This document shows positions 51,764-61,900 of a stretch of 64,000 nt of DNA, in pieces. The position numbers were made by a program, and so were the translations under genes. This DNA is from Verrucomicrobiota bacterium (lineage in GTDB: Bacteria; Verrucomicrobiota; Verrucomicrobiia; Limisphaerales; J093), in contig JADJWF010000003.1 in the NCBI GenBank assembly GCA_016716505.1, positions 434,001-498,000 of the forward strand. Reading direction: 5' to 3'. Each line of letters opens with the position of its first letter. The first letter of the stretch is position 1. A model generated the notes under the pieces. The model was not told the origin of the DNA, made no database searches, and was given only the letters and a program-made list of their open reading frames with translations.

Positions 51764-52585
51764 ATGTCACCGATGCACCCATTTTACGATACGCACGCTC
51801 ACCTGGATCACCGGCAGTTCGCCGGGGACTTGCCGGAGGTTCTGCAACGCGCGCGGGAGGCGGGCATCACCCGGATTGTGAGCGTGGGAACAGACCTCGA
51901 AAGCAGTCGCGCGGCAGTGGCCCTCGCCGAACGGTACGAGGAGGTGTTCGCCGCCGTGGGCTGGCATCCGTGCGATGTGGCGGACGCGCCCGGGGATGTC
52001 CGTCCCGCCCTGCGCGATTTGGTCACCCACCCCAAAGTGGTGGCGGTCGGCGAAACGGGCCTCGATTACTACCATCTGCCCAAGCCGCGCGACGGCGCCG
52101 ATGACGCGGCGCCGCGCCTGAAGGCCAAACAGGCAACCGCGTTCCGCCAGCAGCTCGAATTGGCGGCCGAATTCGGTTTGCCGGCGGTGGTTCATCAGCG
52201 CCAGTCAATGGCTGACACACTGGCGATCGCGGCGGAGTTCGCGGGGCGGGTGCGCTGTCAGTTTCATTGCTTCGTTGATGGCCCCGAGACGCTTCGCCAG
52301 GTGCTGGCCATCGGGGGGATGGTGAGTTTCACGGGCATTCTGACCTTCAAGAACTCCGCAATCGTGCGCGAGAGCTTGGCGGCCGTGCCGGCCGGTCACT
52401 TCATGCTGGAGACGGACTCGCCCTATCTCGCGCCCGTGCCGCATCGCGGCCAGCGTTGCGAGCCGGCGCACGTCGCCTTGACCGCCGCGACGGCGGCCGC
52501 AGTGCGGGGATGCAGCCTGGCCGACCTGAGCGCCGCCACGCGTTCGGCGGCGGAGGCGTTCTTTCCGAAGCTGGTGTGCGGGTGA
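51764..52585 (+). CDS. TatD-family metal-dependent hydrolase (DNase-like)
   Basis: 273 residues from 51764 (MSPMHPFYDTHAHLD); ATG 51773 is also possible. All metal ligands of the amidohydrolase-type TatD barrel are seen: 'DTHAHLDHRQF' (HxH), 'VAVGETGLDYYHLP' (Glu), 'PAVVHQRQ' (His), 'CQFHCFVDGPETL' (His) and 'FMLETDSPYLAPVPHRGQRC' (Asp). Members act as 3'-5' DNases or D-aminoacyl-tRNA-type hydrolases in quality control; the precise substrate is not settled. There is a short insert, 'KPRDGADDAAPRLK', after the Glu. The gene lies 120 bases from the GltD-like gene on the same strand. Confidence 0.9.
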   Translation: MSPMHPFYDTHAHLDHRQFAGDLPEVLQRAREAGITRIVSVGTDLESSRAAVALAERYEEVFAAVGWHPCDVADAPGDVRPALRDLVTHPKVVAVGETGLDYYHLPKPRDGADDAAPRLKAKQATAFRQQLELAAEFGLPAVVHQRQSMADTLAIAAEFAGRVRCQFHCFVDGPETLRQVLAIGGMVSFTGILTFKNSAIVRESLAAVPAGHFMLETDSPYLAPVPHRGQRCEPAHVALTAATAAAVRGCSLADLSAATRSAAEAFFPKLVCG

Positions 52586-52705
52586 GTGCGCCGGAAGCGG
52601 GTGCTGGCCTGAACCAGCCTCCTCCCGTTACCGGACAGGTCCCGGGAATGCGGCCTTGCGCGCGGGCGTGGCTTGTGCGAAGGAGAGGCGCACCGGAAAC
52701 CATTC

Positions 52706-54160
52706 ATGAGCGCCAGCAGTCACAGCAACCCAGCCCACGCCTGGCGGGACTTGCCGCATCACGAGCCGCCGAAGCGGTCGCCGGCGGATCGGCTGGCGGA
52801 CTTCCTCGAGATCTATGGCAGCTTCGATGAAGAGACGGCCCGCCAGGAAGCCCGCCGCTGCATCCAGTGTCCGGAGCCGCAATGCGTGGCGATGTGCCCG
52901 TTTGGCAATCGAATCCCGGAATGGCTGCTGTTGACGGCCGAAGGTCATTTCGTGGAAGCGGCGACGTTGTGCGCGCAGACCAGTGTTCTGCCGGAGATTT
53001 GCGCCCGCCTCTGCCCGCAGGATTGTCTGTGTGAAGCGGGGTGCATTCTCGCGGAAAAGTCCGCCCCCGTGGCGATCGGCAGCATCGAGCGGTTCCTCAA
53101 CGATTACGCAGCCAGGCACGGACTGGAACCGGCGCAACCCGCGCCACGAAACGGCTGCAAGGTCGCTGTGCTGGGTTCAGGCCCCGCCGGGCTCGCCTGC
53201 GCCAGCGAATTGGAGCGCCGCGGCTACGCGGTCACCGTTTTCGAATCCCACTCCACGCCGGGCGGTCTGCTGGTGAGCGGCGTTCCCGCGTTCAAGCTGG
53301 ACAAATCGGTGGTGGAGTATCGGCTCGAGCACCTGCGGAAACGCGGCGTGGAATTCCGGCTCGGGATGAAAGCCGGCGCGGACCTGACGTTCGATCGTCT
53401 GCGGCAGGAATTCGACGCCATCTTCCTCGCGTTTGGCGCGCCAAGAGCCCGGAAGCTGGAAGTGCCGGGCGCGGATCTTGTCGGGGTGGTGCCGGCGCTG
53501 CCGTTCATCATCCGACACAACACCGGCCTGCCCGTGGAAGTCCCGCAGGCGGATGTGGCGGGAAAGCGTGTGGTGGTGCTGGGCGGAGGCGACACCGCCA
53601 TGGACTGCCTGCGCACCGCGATTCGGGCAGGCGCCCGGGAGGCCGTCTGCATTTGTCGTCGGGACGAGGCGGGGCTGCGCGCGAACCGCCGCGAGTACGA
53701 GAACGCGGTGGAGGAAGGCGCGCGGTTTCGTTTCCAGACCCTGCCACTCGAGGTGATCGGTGACCCGGAAGGGCGCGTGGCGGGTTTGCGCTGCGCACGG
53801 GTCGAGCCGGCGCCGGTCGGCGAAGGGACCGCCACGCCGCAACCCATTCCCGGATCCGAATACGTGGAACCGGCCGATCTCGTGCTGGTGGCGTATGGAT
53901 TCGAGGCGAGTCCTTCGGCTTACTTGAACCAGCTTGGCGAACTTGCCCGAGACGAGCGCGGCTCCGTGATGGTGGACGAACATTTGATGACCAGCGTGCC
54001 TGGGATTTTCGCCGGCAGTGATCTGGTGCGAGGGCCCGGGCTGGTGGTGCAGTCGGTTCGCGACGCGCGTCGGGCCGCGGCGGAAATCCACGCGTACCTC
54101 GACCAGCGCCGGCTGCGGGAGAACTGGGCCGACCAAACCGACCACGTGGCCTCCGAGTAA
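52706..54160 (+). CDS. NAD(P)-dependent glutamate synthase small-subunit-like oxidoreductase (GltD family)
   Basis: 484 residues from ATG 52706 (MSASSHSNPAHAW). N-terminal ferredoxin-like region with the Cys sets 'RRCIQCPEPQCVAMCPFGNR' and 'ICARLCPQDCLCEAGCI' for two 4Fe-4S clusters. FAD-binding 'VLGSGPAGLACASELERRGY' and a second Rossmann 'KRVVVLGGGDTAMDCLRTAI' for NADPH follow, with the C-terminal 'SVPGIFAGSDLVRGPGLVVQ'. It transfers electrons between NADPH and a partner such as the glutamate synthase large subunit, but none is encoded here; stand-alone forms also serve other partners. So the gene name gltD is not given. Confidence 0.87.
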   Translation: MSASSHSNPAHAWRDLPHHEPPKRSPADRLADFLEIYGSFDEETARQEARRCIQCPEPQCVAMCPFGNRIPEWLLLTAEGHFVEAATLCAQTSVLPEICARLCPQDCLCEAGCILAEKSAPVAIGSIERFLNDYAARHGLEPAQPAPRNGCKVAVLGSGPAGLACASELERRGYAVTVFESHSTPGGLLVSGVPAFKLDKSVVEYRLEHLRKRGVEFRLGMKAGADLTFDRLRQEFDAIFLAFGAPRARKLEVPGADLVGVVPALPFIIRHNTGLPVEVPQADVAGKRVVVLGGGDTAMDCLRTAIRAGAREAVCICRRDEAGLRANRREYENAVEEGARFRFQTLPLEVIGDPEGRVAGLRCARVEPAPVGEGTATPQPIPGSEYVEPADLVLVAYGFEASPSAYLNQLGELARDERGSVMVDEHLMTSVPGIFAGSDLVRGPGLVVQSVRDARRAAAEIHAYLDQRRLRENWADQTDHVASE

Positions 54161-54323
54161 GCCGGGTACCGAGGCGGGTTGTCGCCGGATCCCCGATCGC
54201 AAGCCGGCCAGCGCAGTTTCCGGCGGAAGGGCCTTGTGGCGAAGAATCTCGGGCGGCCGCGAACTTGAAACCGTTTGACTTGACCTGCCCCCTCAAGATA
54301 ATCGGCAGCCACCTGACCGTATT

Positions 54324-54833
54324 ATGGCCAAGCTTGTTGTCCTGACCCAAGCCTTCGCCGGCAAGTCCTGCGAACTGACCGCCGAGCGAACCACGATCGG
54401 CCGCAGTGAGGACAACAATTTCCCCATCGCGGAGCCGTCGGTCTCCAGCCATCACTGCGAAATCCTGCTGCGGGGCAACCAGGTGGTGGTGAAGGATCTC
54501 AACTCGACGAACGGGACTTTCATCAACGGCGAGGCCGTCACGAAAGAAACCATTCTTCGCCCGGGACAGACCTTGCGGCTGGGAACGGTGGAACTGCGGC
54601 TGGAGAACGGTGCCCCACCGCCCGCCCCGGCCAAGAAGCAGCTCGACCACGCTGCGCCCGGACCGGCCGGAGTAAAGCTGGGGGAGTTAGCCCAAGGCCG
54701 CAAGCCGACCGACCCCGCGTTTGCCAAGAAGAGCGACAAAACGGGCAAGCTGTTCATCTACGGCGGCGTGGCCTTGGGTTTGGTGATCGTGGGAGCAATC
54801 GGTTACGCCATCCTCCAGTTGAGCAATCGGTAA
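54324..54833 (+). CDS. FHA-domain protein with C-terminal membrane anchor
   Basis: 169 residues. An FHA domain at about 1-95 shows the phosphothreonine-binding signature: 'TTIGRSEDNNFPIAEPSVSS', 'SHHCEILLRGNQVVVKDLNS' and 'NSTNGTFINGEAV'. A Pro/Ala/Lys-rich linker (95-140) leads to one membrane segment ('LFIYGGVALGLVIVGAIGYA'). It would recruit Ser/Thr-phosphorylated proteins to the inner face of the membrane. It could be read out by a kinase such as that at 984-2327, but no linkage is shown. No gene overlap. Confidence 0.9.
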   Translation: MAKLVVLTQAFAGKSCELTAERTTIGRSEDNNFPIAEPSVSSHHCEILLRGNQVVVKDLNSTNGTFINGEAVTKETILRPGQTLRLGTVELRLENGAPPPAPAKKQLDHAAPGPAGVKLGELAQGRKPTDPAFAKKSDKTGKLFIYGGVALGLVIVGAIGYAILQLSNR

Positions 54834-55043
54834 TCTCGCCCGGAGGTGACCAAGGCTCTCGCTGCTTCCTGCGGCGGCGAAAAACGTCCGGGCATCTCGC
54901 GGGCTGGGTGGCTTGGGACCATCATGCGTTTCGCACGCGCCCTAAAACGGAAAAGTTTCGCGACTTTTCCCCGACAGCCGTAGTCGGTACCCAAGGCGTG
55001 TGGGATCGCGGTGGCCTTCGGTGGACTGTCCCCAGTCTTGAAG

Positions 55044-55655
55044 ATGTTTCTGATCCATTGGCTCCCGTGGCGCACAGTGCCGTTCGTGTTTTTCCCACTT
55101 CCCGCGCTCGGCACGGCATCGGTCTTTTGGCAGACCGATCGAGCCCAGTTCCGTGCGGATTGGCGTAGGGTTTTTATGGCAATTGCCGCAGGCTTGATTT
55201 GGGCCGGTGGCGCCGGCGGTTCGGGTTGGTGCTATTCAGCTCATGTTTGCATGGCTGGTCACATGGATCATCCACTCTGTGCGCTCTGGCACTACGCCGC
55301 CGATGCCGGTTGGTCGCTGGCCGTGGCATTGGCAGCATTTTGGATGTTGTCCCTCCGCGTTTCGTTGTGCCTCGCGTTCGGCGTTCTGTCGTCGTTTTTG
55401 ATTTCTGACAGGTTTCTTTTCGGGAGTTTGGGAGGGAGGAACGTGGTGATACCACTTCGACGCGCCGCGCCATGCGCCGCCTCTCGCTGTTTCTCACTCG
55501 GCATAAGCGTCGCGCTGGTAGTCATTGATTCCCATGGGCCGGGTCGCCGAGCGAAGTTGAAAGGAGCGACCGTCCCACTTGGCATCACCCCCGCAATCTG
55601 GTGTCGGGTAGTCCGCCATCTGTACGGGCGACTGGCTTCCGAGCCCTTCCCTTGA
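55044..55655 (+). CDS. Hypothetical small membrane protein, lower GC than neighbours
   Basis: 203 residues if started at ATG 55044 (an ATG at 55011 would add 11). The sequence has three to four hydrophobic segments ('TVPFVFFPLPALGTASVFW', 'VFMAIAAGLIWAGGAGGSGW', 'WSLAVALAAFWMLSLRVSLC', 'LCLAFGVLSSFLISDRFLF') and a Cys/His-rich loop 'CYSAHVCMAGHMDHPLCALW'. The end from about 145 is not membrane-like and could be spurious. The base composition in 55040-55480 is visibly less GC-rich than that around it. I recognise no family. It may be a transferred or decaying gene. Confidence 0.4.
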   Translation: MFLIHWLPWRTVPFVFFPLPALGTASVFWQTDRAQFRADWRRVFMAIAAGLIWAGGAGGSGWCYSAHVCMAGHMDHPLCALWHYAADAGWSLAVALAAFWMLSLRVSLCLAFGVLSSFLISDRFLFGSLGGRNVVIPLRRAAPCAASRCFSLGISVALVVIDSHGPGRRAKLKGATVPLGITPAIWCRVVRHLYGRLASEPFP

Positions 55656-55712
55656 TTCTGCCGGTTGGCTTTTCCCCGAGGCGAGACCGGCGTCACTTGG
55701 CGATAAACGGAA

Positions 55713-55736
55713 CGGGGCCCCCTTTCGAGGGCCCCG
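55713..55736 (-). terminator. Hairpin after tsf
   Basis: Stem CGGGGCCC (55713-55720) with GGGCCCCG (55729-55736), 8-base loop, 30 bases past the tsf stop in the minus direction. The following TTCCGTTTAT is only weakly T-rich. Confidence 0.55.
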
Positions 55737-55765
55737 CGGAGATGGAACGGGAAACCGTTGCTGGC

Positions 55766-56614
55766 TCAGCCAGTGAAGGCTTCGCCGACTTGGAACCGGA
55801 GGAAGCGACGGATGGTGATTTCGTCTCCGACCTGTTTGGCAACGGCCGCCAGATGCTCCTGCACGGTGATCTCGCCGTTGCGCTTGACGAAGCCCTGATG
55901 CAGCAGGCAGTTGTCTTTGAAGTACTTCTCGAGCTTGCCTTCGATGATCTTGGCCACTGCTTGGGCGGGCTTGTTCTTGACCGCATCGGAGTTGGCCACG
56001 ATCTCCTTCTCTTTCTCGATGAGGGCCGGGTCAATATCCTCCTTGCGGACGGCCAGCGGATTGGCGGCGGCGATTTGCAGGGTCGTGTCTTTGACAAACT
56101 GCCGGAAGACCTCGTTGGCCACCGTTGCTTGCTGGGTGGCTCCCACTTCCACCAGCACGCCCACCTTCGCACCGGTGTGGATATAGGCGGCGATCAGTCC
56201 GTTACCCTGCACTTCGAGACGACGGGTGCGCGCAATGCGAATGTTTTCGCGAATGCGGGAAACGGCATCCGTCCGCAAGGCCTCGAGGTCGGCCGCCGGG
56301 TTTTCAGCCACCGCCCTGGCCACCTGATCGGCAAAAGCGCGGAAGAGGTCATTCTTGGCGACGAAGTCCGTTTCGCAGTTGACCTCGGCAAGCACCCCGA
56401 CCCGGGCACCCGGCAGCACGGCGGCGGCGATGACGCCCTGGTTGGCTTCCCGGGACGCCTTTTTCGCTGCGGTGGCGATGCCGCGCTTGCGGAGCAAATC
56501 CATCGCGGCGTTGAGATCTCCGTTGCACTCGACCAGCGCCTTCTTGCAGTCCATCATCCCCGCGTTGGTCATCTCGCGGAGCTTCATTACGGTCGTTGCG
56601 GCAATGTCAGCCAT
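55766..56614 (-). CDS. tsf: Elongation factor Ts
   Basis: 282 residues, ATG 56614. The UBA-like N-terminal 'VMKLREMTNAGMMDCKKALV' and the core signature 'VLAEVNCETDFVAKNDLFRA' with the TDFV exchange motif are unmistakable; the repeat 'VGVLVEVGATQQATVANEVF' follows, and a C-terminal 'FKDNCLLHQGFVKRNGEITV'. It is the nucleotide exchange factor for EF-Tu in the cytoplasm. It follows rpsB by 85 bases on the same strand, the standard order; the usual next gene, pyrH, does not follow. Confidence 0.97.
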   Translation of the reverse strand: MADIAATTVMKLREMTNAGMMDCKKALVECNGDLNAAMDLLRKRGIATAAKKASREANQGVIAAAVLPGARVGVLAEVNCETDFVAKNDLFRAFADQVARAVAENPAADLEALRTDAVSRIRENIRIARTRRLEVQGNGLIAAYIHTGAKVGVLVEVGATQQATVANEVFRQFVKDTTLQIAAANPLAVRKEDIDPALIEKEKEIVANSDAVKNKPAQAVAKIIEGKLEKYFKDNCLLHQGFVKRNGEITVQEHLAAVAKQVGDEITIRRFLRFQVGEAFTG

Positions 56615-56699
56615 AGCAGTCGTTGGTTTCGGATTGGTGTCTATGAAGATGCAGTGCCGGCCGGCGGCCGGTCATTCAAGTTCGGTTCACCCCGGGGAA

Positions 56700-57509
56700 T
56701 CAGTTCGCCGTGTCGCCAGTCGCGGGCGCTTGGGTTCCCGCGCCGGATTCGACGGCGGGCGCAGCCGCCGCGACCGGCGGTTCCTCCTTCCGCTCGTCCT
56801 TTTGGGCGCGGGCGACGCGGGCCTCGTATTCGGCGCGGCCGTGCGTCACCGCTTGAACGATTGCCGCCAGGATGACGCGGATGGATCGAATTGCATCGTC
56901 GTTGCCAGCAATGGGGTAAGTCGTCAGGTCGGGATCGCAATTGGTGTCCACAATGGCGACCACGGGGATCTTGAGCCGAAGTGCTTCGGCCACCGCGTTC
57001 TTCTCCCGCTTGATGTCCACGACGAACATTGCTCCGGGCAGCGAATCCATCGCGCGGATACCGTCCAGGTTCTTCACTAGTCGCGCCAACTCGCGGCGGA
57101 GCATGGACTGTTCCTGCTTGACGTAGCCGTTGATCGAACCATCCGCCTCCATCTTCTCGATTTCGCGCAGCCGCCCCATCGAGCGTTTGATCGTCTTCAT
57201 GTTGGTGAGCGTACCGCCCAACCAACGCTCGGTCACATAAGGCTGGCCGCAGGCCTTGGCCGCCTCTTTCACCGCTTCCTGCGCCTGCTTCTTCGTGCCG
57301 ACAAAAAGCACCTGGCCGCCCTTGGCCGCCAGCTTGGAGAGGAACTGGCACGCGGCATCGAGCTGGGCCACCGTCTTGCTCAGATCAATGATGTGGATGC
57401 CGTTCCGGGAATCGAAGATGAACGGCTTCATCTTGGGATTCCAACGCCGTGTTTGGTGTCCGAAGTGGACGCCGGCTTCGAGAAGCTCTTTGAGACCGAT
57501 GCTAATCAC
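56700..57509 (-). CDS. rpsB: 30S ribosomal protein S2
   Basis: 269 residues, GTG start at 57509 with AAAGGA as ribosome-binding site five bases upstream. Clear S2 motifs: 'LLEAGVHFGHQTRRWNPKMK', 'FIFDSRNGIHIIDLSKTVAQ', 'VLFVGTKKQAQEAVKEAA', 'WLGGTLTNMKTIKRS', 'PGAMFVVDIKREKNAVAEAL' and 'VVAIVDTNCDPDLTTYPIAG'. The C-terminal 40 residues are an Ala/Glu-rich tail, as in many Verrucomicrobia. It begins the rpsB-tsf operon. Confidence 0.97.
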   Translation of the reverse strand: MISIGLKELLEAGVHFGHQTRRWNPKMKPFIFDSRNGIHIIDLSKTVAQLDAACQFLSKLAAKGGQVLFVGTKKQAQEAVKEAAKACGQPYVTERWLGGTLTNMKTIKRSMGRLREIEKMEADGSINGYVKQEQSMLRRELARLVKNLDGIRAMDSLPGAMFVVDIKREKNAVAEALRLKIPVVAIVDTNCDPDLTTYPIAGNDDAIRSIRVILAAIVQAVTHGRAEYEARVARAQKDERKEEPPVAAAAPAVESGAGTQAPATGDTAN

Positions 57510-57777
57510 AGATTTCCTTTGGTTGTCAGCCTGGCTTGCTGGGCCAGACCATCCCGCGGATCACGGGATTCTGGTTCGATGTTGTTGTGGCCGGCCGGCG
57601 TCCACCCGGACGCGGCAGTTTGATGGCCGTTTTCCGCTTCCGGGATCCGGTTTGAAACGATTCCCCTCGGCAGGAGAGCGCGGAAGGTAACAATGCCGTC
57701 CCGCACCGCAACAGTTATTTGTGCCGGCGCGCGGTTTTGACCGGGTATTCCCCGGAGTCTCGAGCGCCCGGTCACTG

Positions 57778-58767
57778 TCACTGGGGCAGAAGATCTTTGA
57801 CCATCTGCCGCTCTTCGGCCAGTTCCTGGACAGAGGCGTCAATCTTCGCGCGGGCGTGGCTATTCAAGCTGAGTCCCTGAACGATCTCCCAGCGCTTCCC
57901 GTCGCTGCGGACCGGGAACGAGCAGATCAGCCCCTTCTCGACCCCATAGCTTCCGTCCGAGCAGACACAGACGCTGTGCCAGTCGCCGTCAGGAGTGGGC
58001 TCGACAATCGAACGCACGCTGTCCACCACGGCATTGGCGGCACTGGCGGCGCTGGAGGCGCCACGCGCCTTGATGATAGCCGCCCCGCGCTGGCCGACGG
58101 TGGGAACGAAGGTGTTCCGCAGCCATTCCTCGTCTCGGATGACCTCGTGGGCTGGCACGCCGTTGATGCGGGCGTGATAGTAGTCCGGGAACATCGTGGG
58201 GCTGTGATTGCCCCAAACCGCCACATTTGAGACCTCGGTCACCTCTGCGCCGGCCTTCTTGGCAAGCTGGGTCTTGGCCCGGTTTTCATCCAGCCGCGTC
58301 ATCGCCATCCAGCGGTCGGCAGGGATTTCCTTCGCGTTGTTCATCGCGATCAAACAATTGGTGTTGCAGGGGTTGCCCACCACCAGGATCCGCACGTCGC
58401 TGGCCGCGTTACGCGCAATGGCCTGGCCCTGACCGATGAAGATCTTGCCGTTGATACCCAGCAGATCCTTCCGCTCCATCCCCTGCTTCCGGGGAACGCT
58501 GCCCACGAGCAGAGCCCAGTTCACGCCCCGGAACCCTTCGTCCAGGTTGGCGGTGGGAATCACCCCCTTGAGCAGCGGAAAGGCGCAATCATCAAGTTCC
58601 ATGACCACGCCGCCGAGGGCCGGCAGGGCGGGCTCGATCTCGATCAAGTGCAAGACCACCGGCTGGCTCGGGCCGAACATCGCGCCGGAGGCAATGCGGA
58701 ACAAGAGGGCGTATCCAATCTGGCCGGCGGCGCCCGTGACCGCCACGTGGATGGGTGTTGTGTTCAT
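57778..58767 (-). CDS. mdh: Malate dehydrogenase
   Basis: 329 residues, ATG 58767 (MNTTPIHVAVTGAAGQIGYA); a TTG one codon ahead is less likely. NAD site 'VTGAAGQIGYALLFRIASG'; substrate loop arginines in 'LLVGSVPRKQGMERKDLL' (R-K-x-G-M-x-R-x-D-L); 'VGNPCNTNCLIAMNNA' and catalytic His in 'VAVWGNHSPTMFPDYYHARI'. This is the MDH type 2 (cytosolic-like) family, oxidising malate to oxaloacetate with NAD in the TCA cycle. Followed by 268 bases before rpsB. The product runs opposite to the sigma-fusion gene. Confidence 0.95.
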   Translation of the reverse strand: MNTTPIHVAVTGAAGQIGYALLFRIASGAMFGPSQPVVLHLIEIEPALPALGGVVMELDDCAFPLLKGVIPTANLDEGFRGVNWALLVGSVPRKQGMERKDLLGINGKIFIGQGQAIARNAASDVRILVVGNPCNTNCLIAMNNAKEIPADRWMAMTRLDENRAKTQLAKKAGAEVTEVSNVAVWGNHSPTMFPDYYHARINGVPAHEVIRDEEWLRNTFVPTVGQRGAAIIKARGASSAASAANAVVDSVRSIVEPTPDGDWHSVCVCSDGSYGVEKGLICSFPVRSDGKRWEIVQGLSLNSHARAKIDASVQELAEERQMVKDLLPQ

Positions 58768-58936
58768 CAAGAATCCCGCCTCGCGGGACCCGCATCATTG
58801 CGGGGAACGGAGGCCGGCGCAAGCACGGCCATCGGGAAAGAATTCGTTGGCCAAACGGAGTGGGTTCAAACGACTTAACGGTTATGGTTGCATTTCCGGC
58901 GATGATTGACCACTCTCAACGAGTCAGTTGCGTTTA

Positions 58937-61900
58937 ATGGATTCATCCTCACAGGTTGAGTTGGTGAGACGTTGCCAGCGCGGTGACAGCGCGGCGTGGG
59001 AAGAATTGGTTTCCCCCTTCTACGCTGAAGTGGGCCGTTTCATCTTTCTTCTGAATCCGGCCTATGCCGAAACTGACATGAAAGAGGTGGCGGCCGCTGT
59101 GTTCTTGGATTCGGTCCGGACGGTGGCTTTCTTTGGGGGCCGAAATCCCGCGCGGGTTGGCTTGTTCTACGCCGCCCTGCGGAAAGCAGCCACTCATCAT
59201 CCGCGGCGGGACAGCAGGGTTCAGAACCCTCCGCAGCCAGCCGGTGGTGGGAACCCGAATGGGCTGTCCGCCCCCCCGGCCCATCTCGCGCTGTTTCGCG
59301 CCCTGGATCGTCTGGGTGGACCCTGCCGGGATTTGATCGTTCTGCGTTACTTCGGAAATCTGGAGGTGGCCGACCTCGCTCCCGAGTTCGAGGTGAGCGA
59401 GGCGACGCTCGGCATCAGAATTACCAAGTGTCTCGGAACCCTGGGCGGACTATTGGCATTGGAGGCCCCGGGCGGCGGCCGGCAGGCTGCGAAGGAGGCT
59501 GAGGATGGTGCCTCCGCAGAACCGATTACTGCGGCGCTTCTGAGTTACCGCGAGTGGCGGCTGGGCCAACTGCCTCCAAGTCTCCAGCCGCCGGATTCCC
59601 TGCTCCCCCAAATTCGCGCGGCGGTTAGCCGCTCGCCCGAAGCGCGGTCAAGCGTCGAGGCGCGCCGGTCGGCCCGGTTCGTCAACCCCGACGTCCTCGC
59701 CAAGGCCATCGGCGCTGCCGCCGGCGTTGTCACCGTCGCCACAGGCATCGCGTTGGTCGCCAGCAGGACCGGGCGGGATCCCGGCGCGGGCGGAGGCCCG
59801 GCCCACGACAACCGGATGACGGATCTTGGCCCCAGCGCGATGACGCCTCCCGGTGAGGAGACGAGCTTGAATCGCGGGACCGAGCGCGAGCTCGAGGAGT
59901 TTCTCAGCCGGCTGCTGCCGGTGAATCCCCCCTCGGGGCCGGCGCCGATTGCGGCCGGCGCTTCGACGGCCAATTCCAGCGCGCCGGGGCTGATGGAACC
60001 TTCTCCTAACGCAGGTGCCAGCCTGACCAGCACGCCCTCTTCCCAACCGGCGGACGTGACGCTGGAAGCCGCCCAAGCCCCGGCTCGTAGCGCGGAAGCG
60101 CCGCCGTCCAACAGTTCAGCAGCGGACCTGACGCTTGCGACGAGCCGGGTAACGTCGCAGAGCGACCCAACAACGCCGTCCCGAAGCGAGGCTTCCAGCC
60201 CGACAGTGACAGCGTCCACCGGTGCCGGCTCCAGCCAGCCGCCGTGGGCGTCCGAGCGGGCGGAAGGTACGGCACCCGCCTGGATGTTGCGGGGAGCTGG
60301 ACCAGTCGCGCGCTCAGCGCTGCAACTGCGGACGTTTGCCCATTACGGTGCCCCCCCGCTGCTGGAAAATGTGCCGGCGACTTCTGGACGGGCTCTGAAT
60401 TCTCCAGCGTTTCCGTTCGGTCAACCCGACACCCAAGTGGCAGCAGGTTCGACCACCATCCCCGCCGTCCCGAGCGCTCCCCGTGAGCCGGAGCCAATGC
60501 CCCCTTCCGCGGGGGATCAGCTTGCTGCTACCAAGGCGGAACCGGCCACCGGACCGGTTGACGACTCGCTGGCCGCCGCTGCAGACGGAGTGGTCTCAGC
60601 GGCTCGCAGCCAACCGGATTCCGGCGGTTCTCCGGCCGTGGGAACCGGGGTTGCAGAGTTCTCAAATCAGACAGACTGGACGGTGGAAGTTGTCGCGGCT
60701 GGGCCAAGCTCGAAGGCTGCGGAGCCGGCGCCTCCAGAATTGACGGCGGCTTCGCCAGCGGCAACCGCAGCAGCGGCCAGCTTGACTGGGGAGGCGGCCC
60801 AAAGTGGCGGCTCGGGATTGGCGTCTTCAGAAGCGGGGACCGACGTGGAGATTGCCGGCCAGCCGCTTGCGCCGAAGACCGAACGGAACGTGGAGACCCC
60901 GAAGCAGCTCGCAGCGACCGCGGCAGCCACGTCCAACCCGCCCCAAGAGAACTCGCTCGTGGACGACTCGGTTCCCAAGACAGCACCTCCTGATTCGATC
61001 GCGATTGCTGGGGAACCGGTCCGGCGGCAGGAAGCGTCCTCGCCGGCCGTCCCAATGCAGCTAGTCGCGGTACCGGGCCCGGACGGCCGCGGAACAAGGG
61101 AGCATAGTGCCGACTCAGAAGCCTCGCCACTCGCTCGCGATGACACCCGTTCAAGGGTGGATTCCGACTCTGCGGCGGCGTTTTCAACGTCGGCTCCAAA
61201 TGAGGCAGACGCGAAACCAGCAGGCGGTCTCGCGACCCGTCCCCTCATCGGGCTGAACCTGAACTTTCGCGTCCACGTGGGCGGCAAGCCCGTCGGTACC
61301 GTGGGTATTAGCGGTTCGAGGCCCTTCGCCGAGCCATCGGGCACCGTTCAGGCAAATCCGCCTCCGGGTGAAACCGTGGCTCCGGAGGGCGCTACTCTCG
61401 CTCCCACTCCGGCGGCAAAACCGATGCCAGTCGCAGACCGGACGCAGAATCGGAACCGCCGGGTGACCCCGCTGCAACCGCTGGCGGAGCGAAGCCGCGC
61501 GTCGCGTCCCGACCCGATGGCCGCGGCTTACCGGTCTTCGAGTCGCCCTTACGAAGCCAATCAGCCACCGGTGCTGAGGGTTGCAAGCGTGAGGCCGGCA
61601 GCAGGCACGGCAAACGATTTTCTCTCGACCGATCCAGACGAGAAGGCTTTGGCCGCTGTCAATTCAGGGATGCTGCTGGAAACCGAACGCGCGTCGGCAA
61701 AATTCGTCAGGGAGGACATCACCCGCAGCCTCCGAAGAAATCTCAACTCCCCGCCAATGCCCCAAGTCTTGGAGGAATTCCGCTTCGCTGACCGGGCCGG
61801 CCGGTTGGTGCTGCTGGACAGCGATGGGTCGGAGTTCCCGGTGGTATCGGCGGCGGGCGAAGAGGCGTTTGCCTCCCTCGCGTCGTTGGCACGGACGCTT

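Noticed and set aside
55174..55696. Minus-strand frames opposite the small membrane protein
   Set aside because: They are Arg/Pro-rich without hydrophobic pattern or motif and look like shadows.
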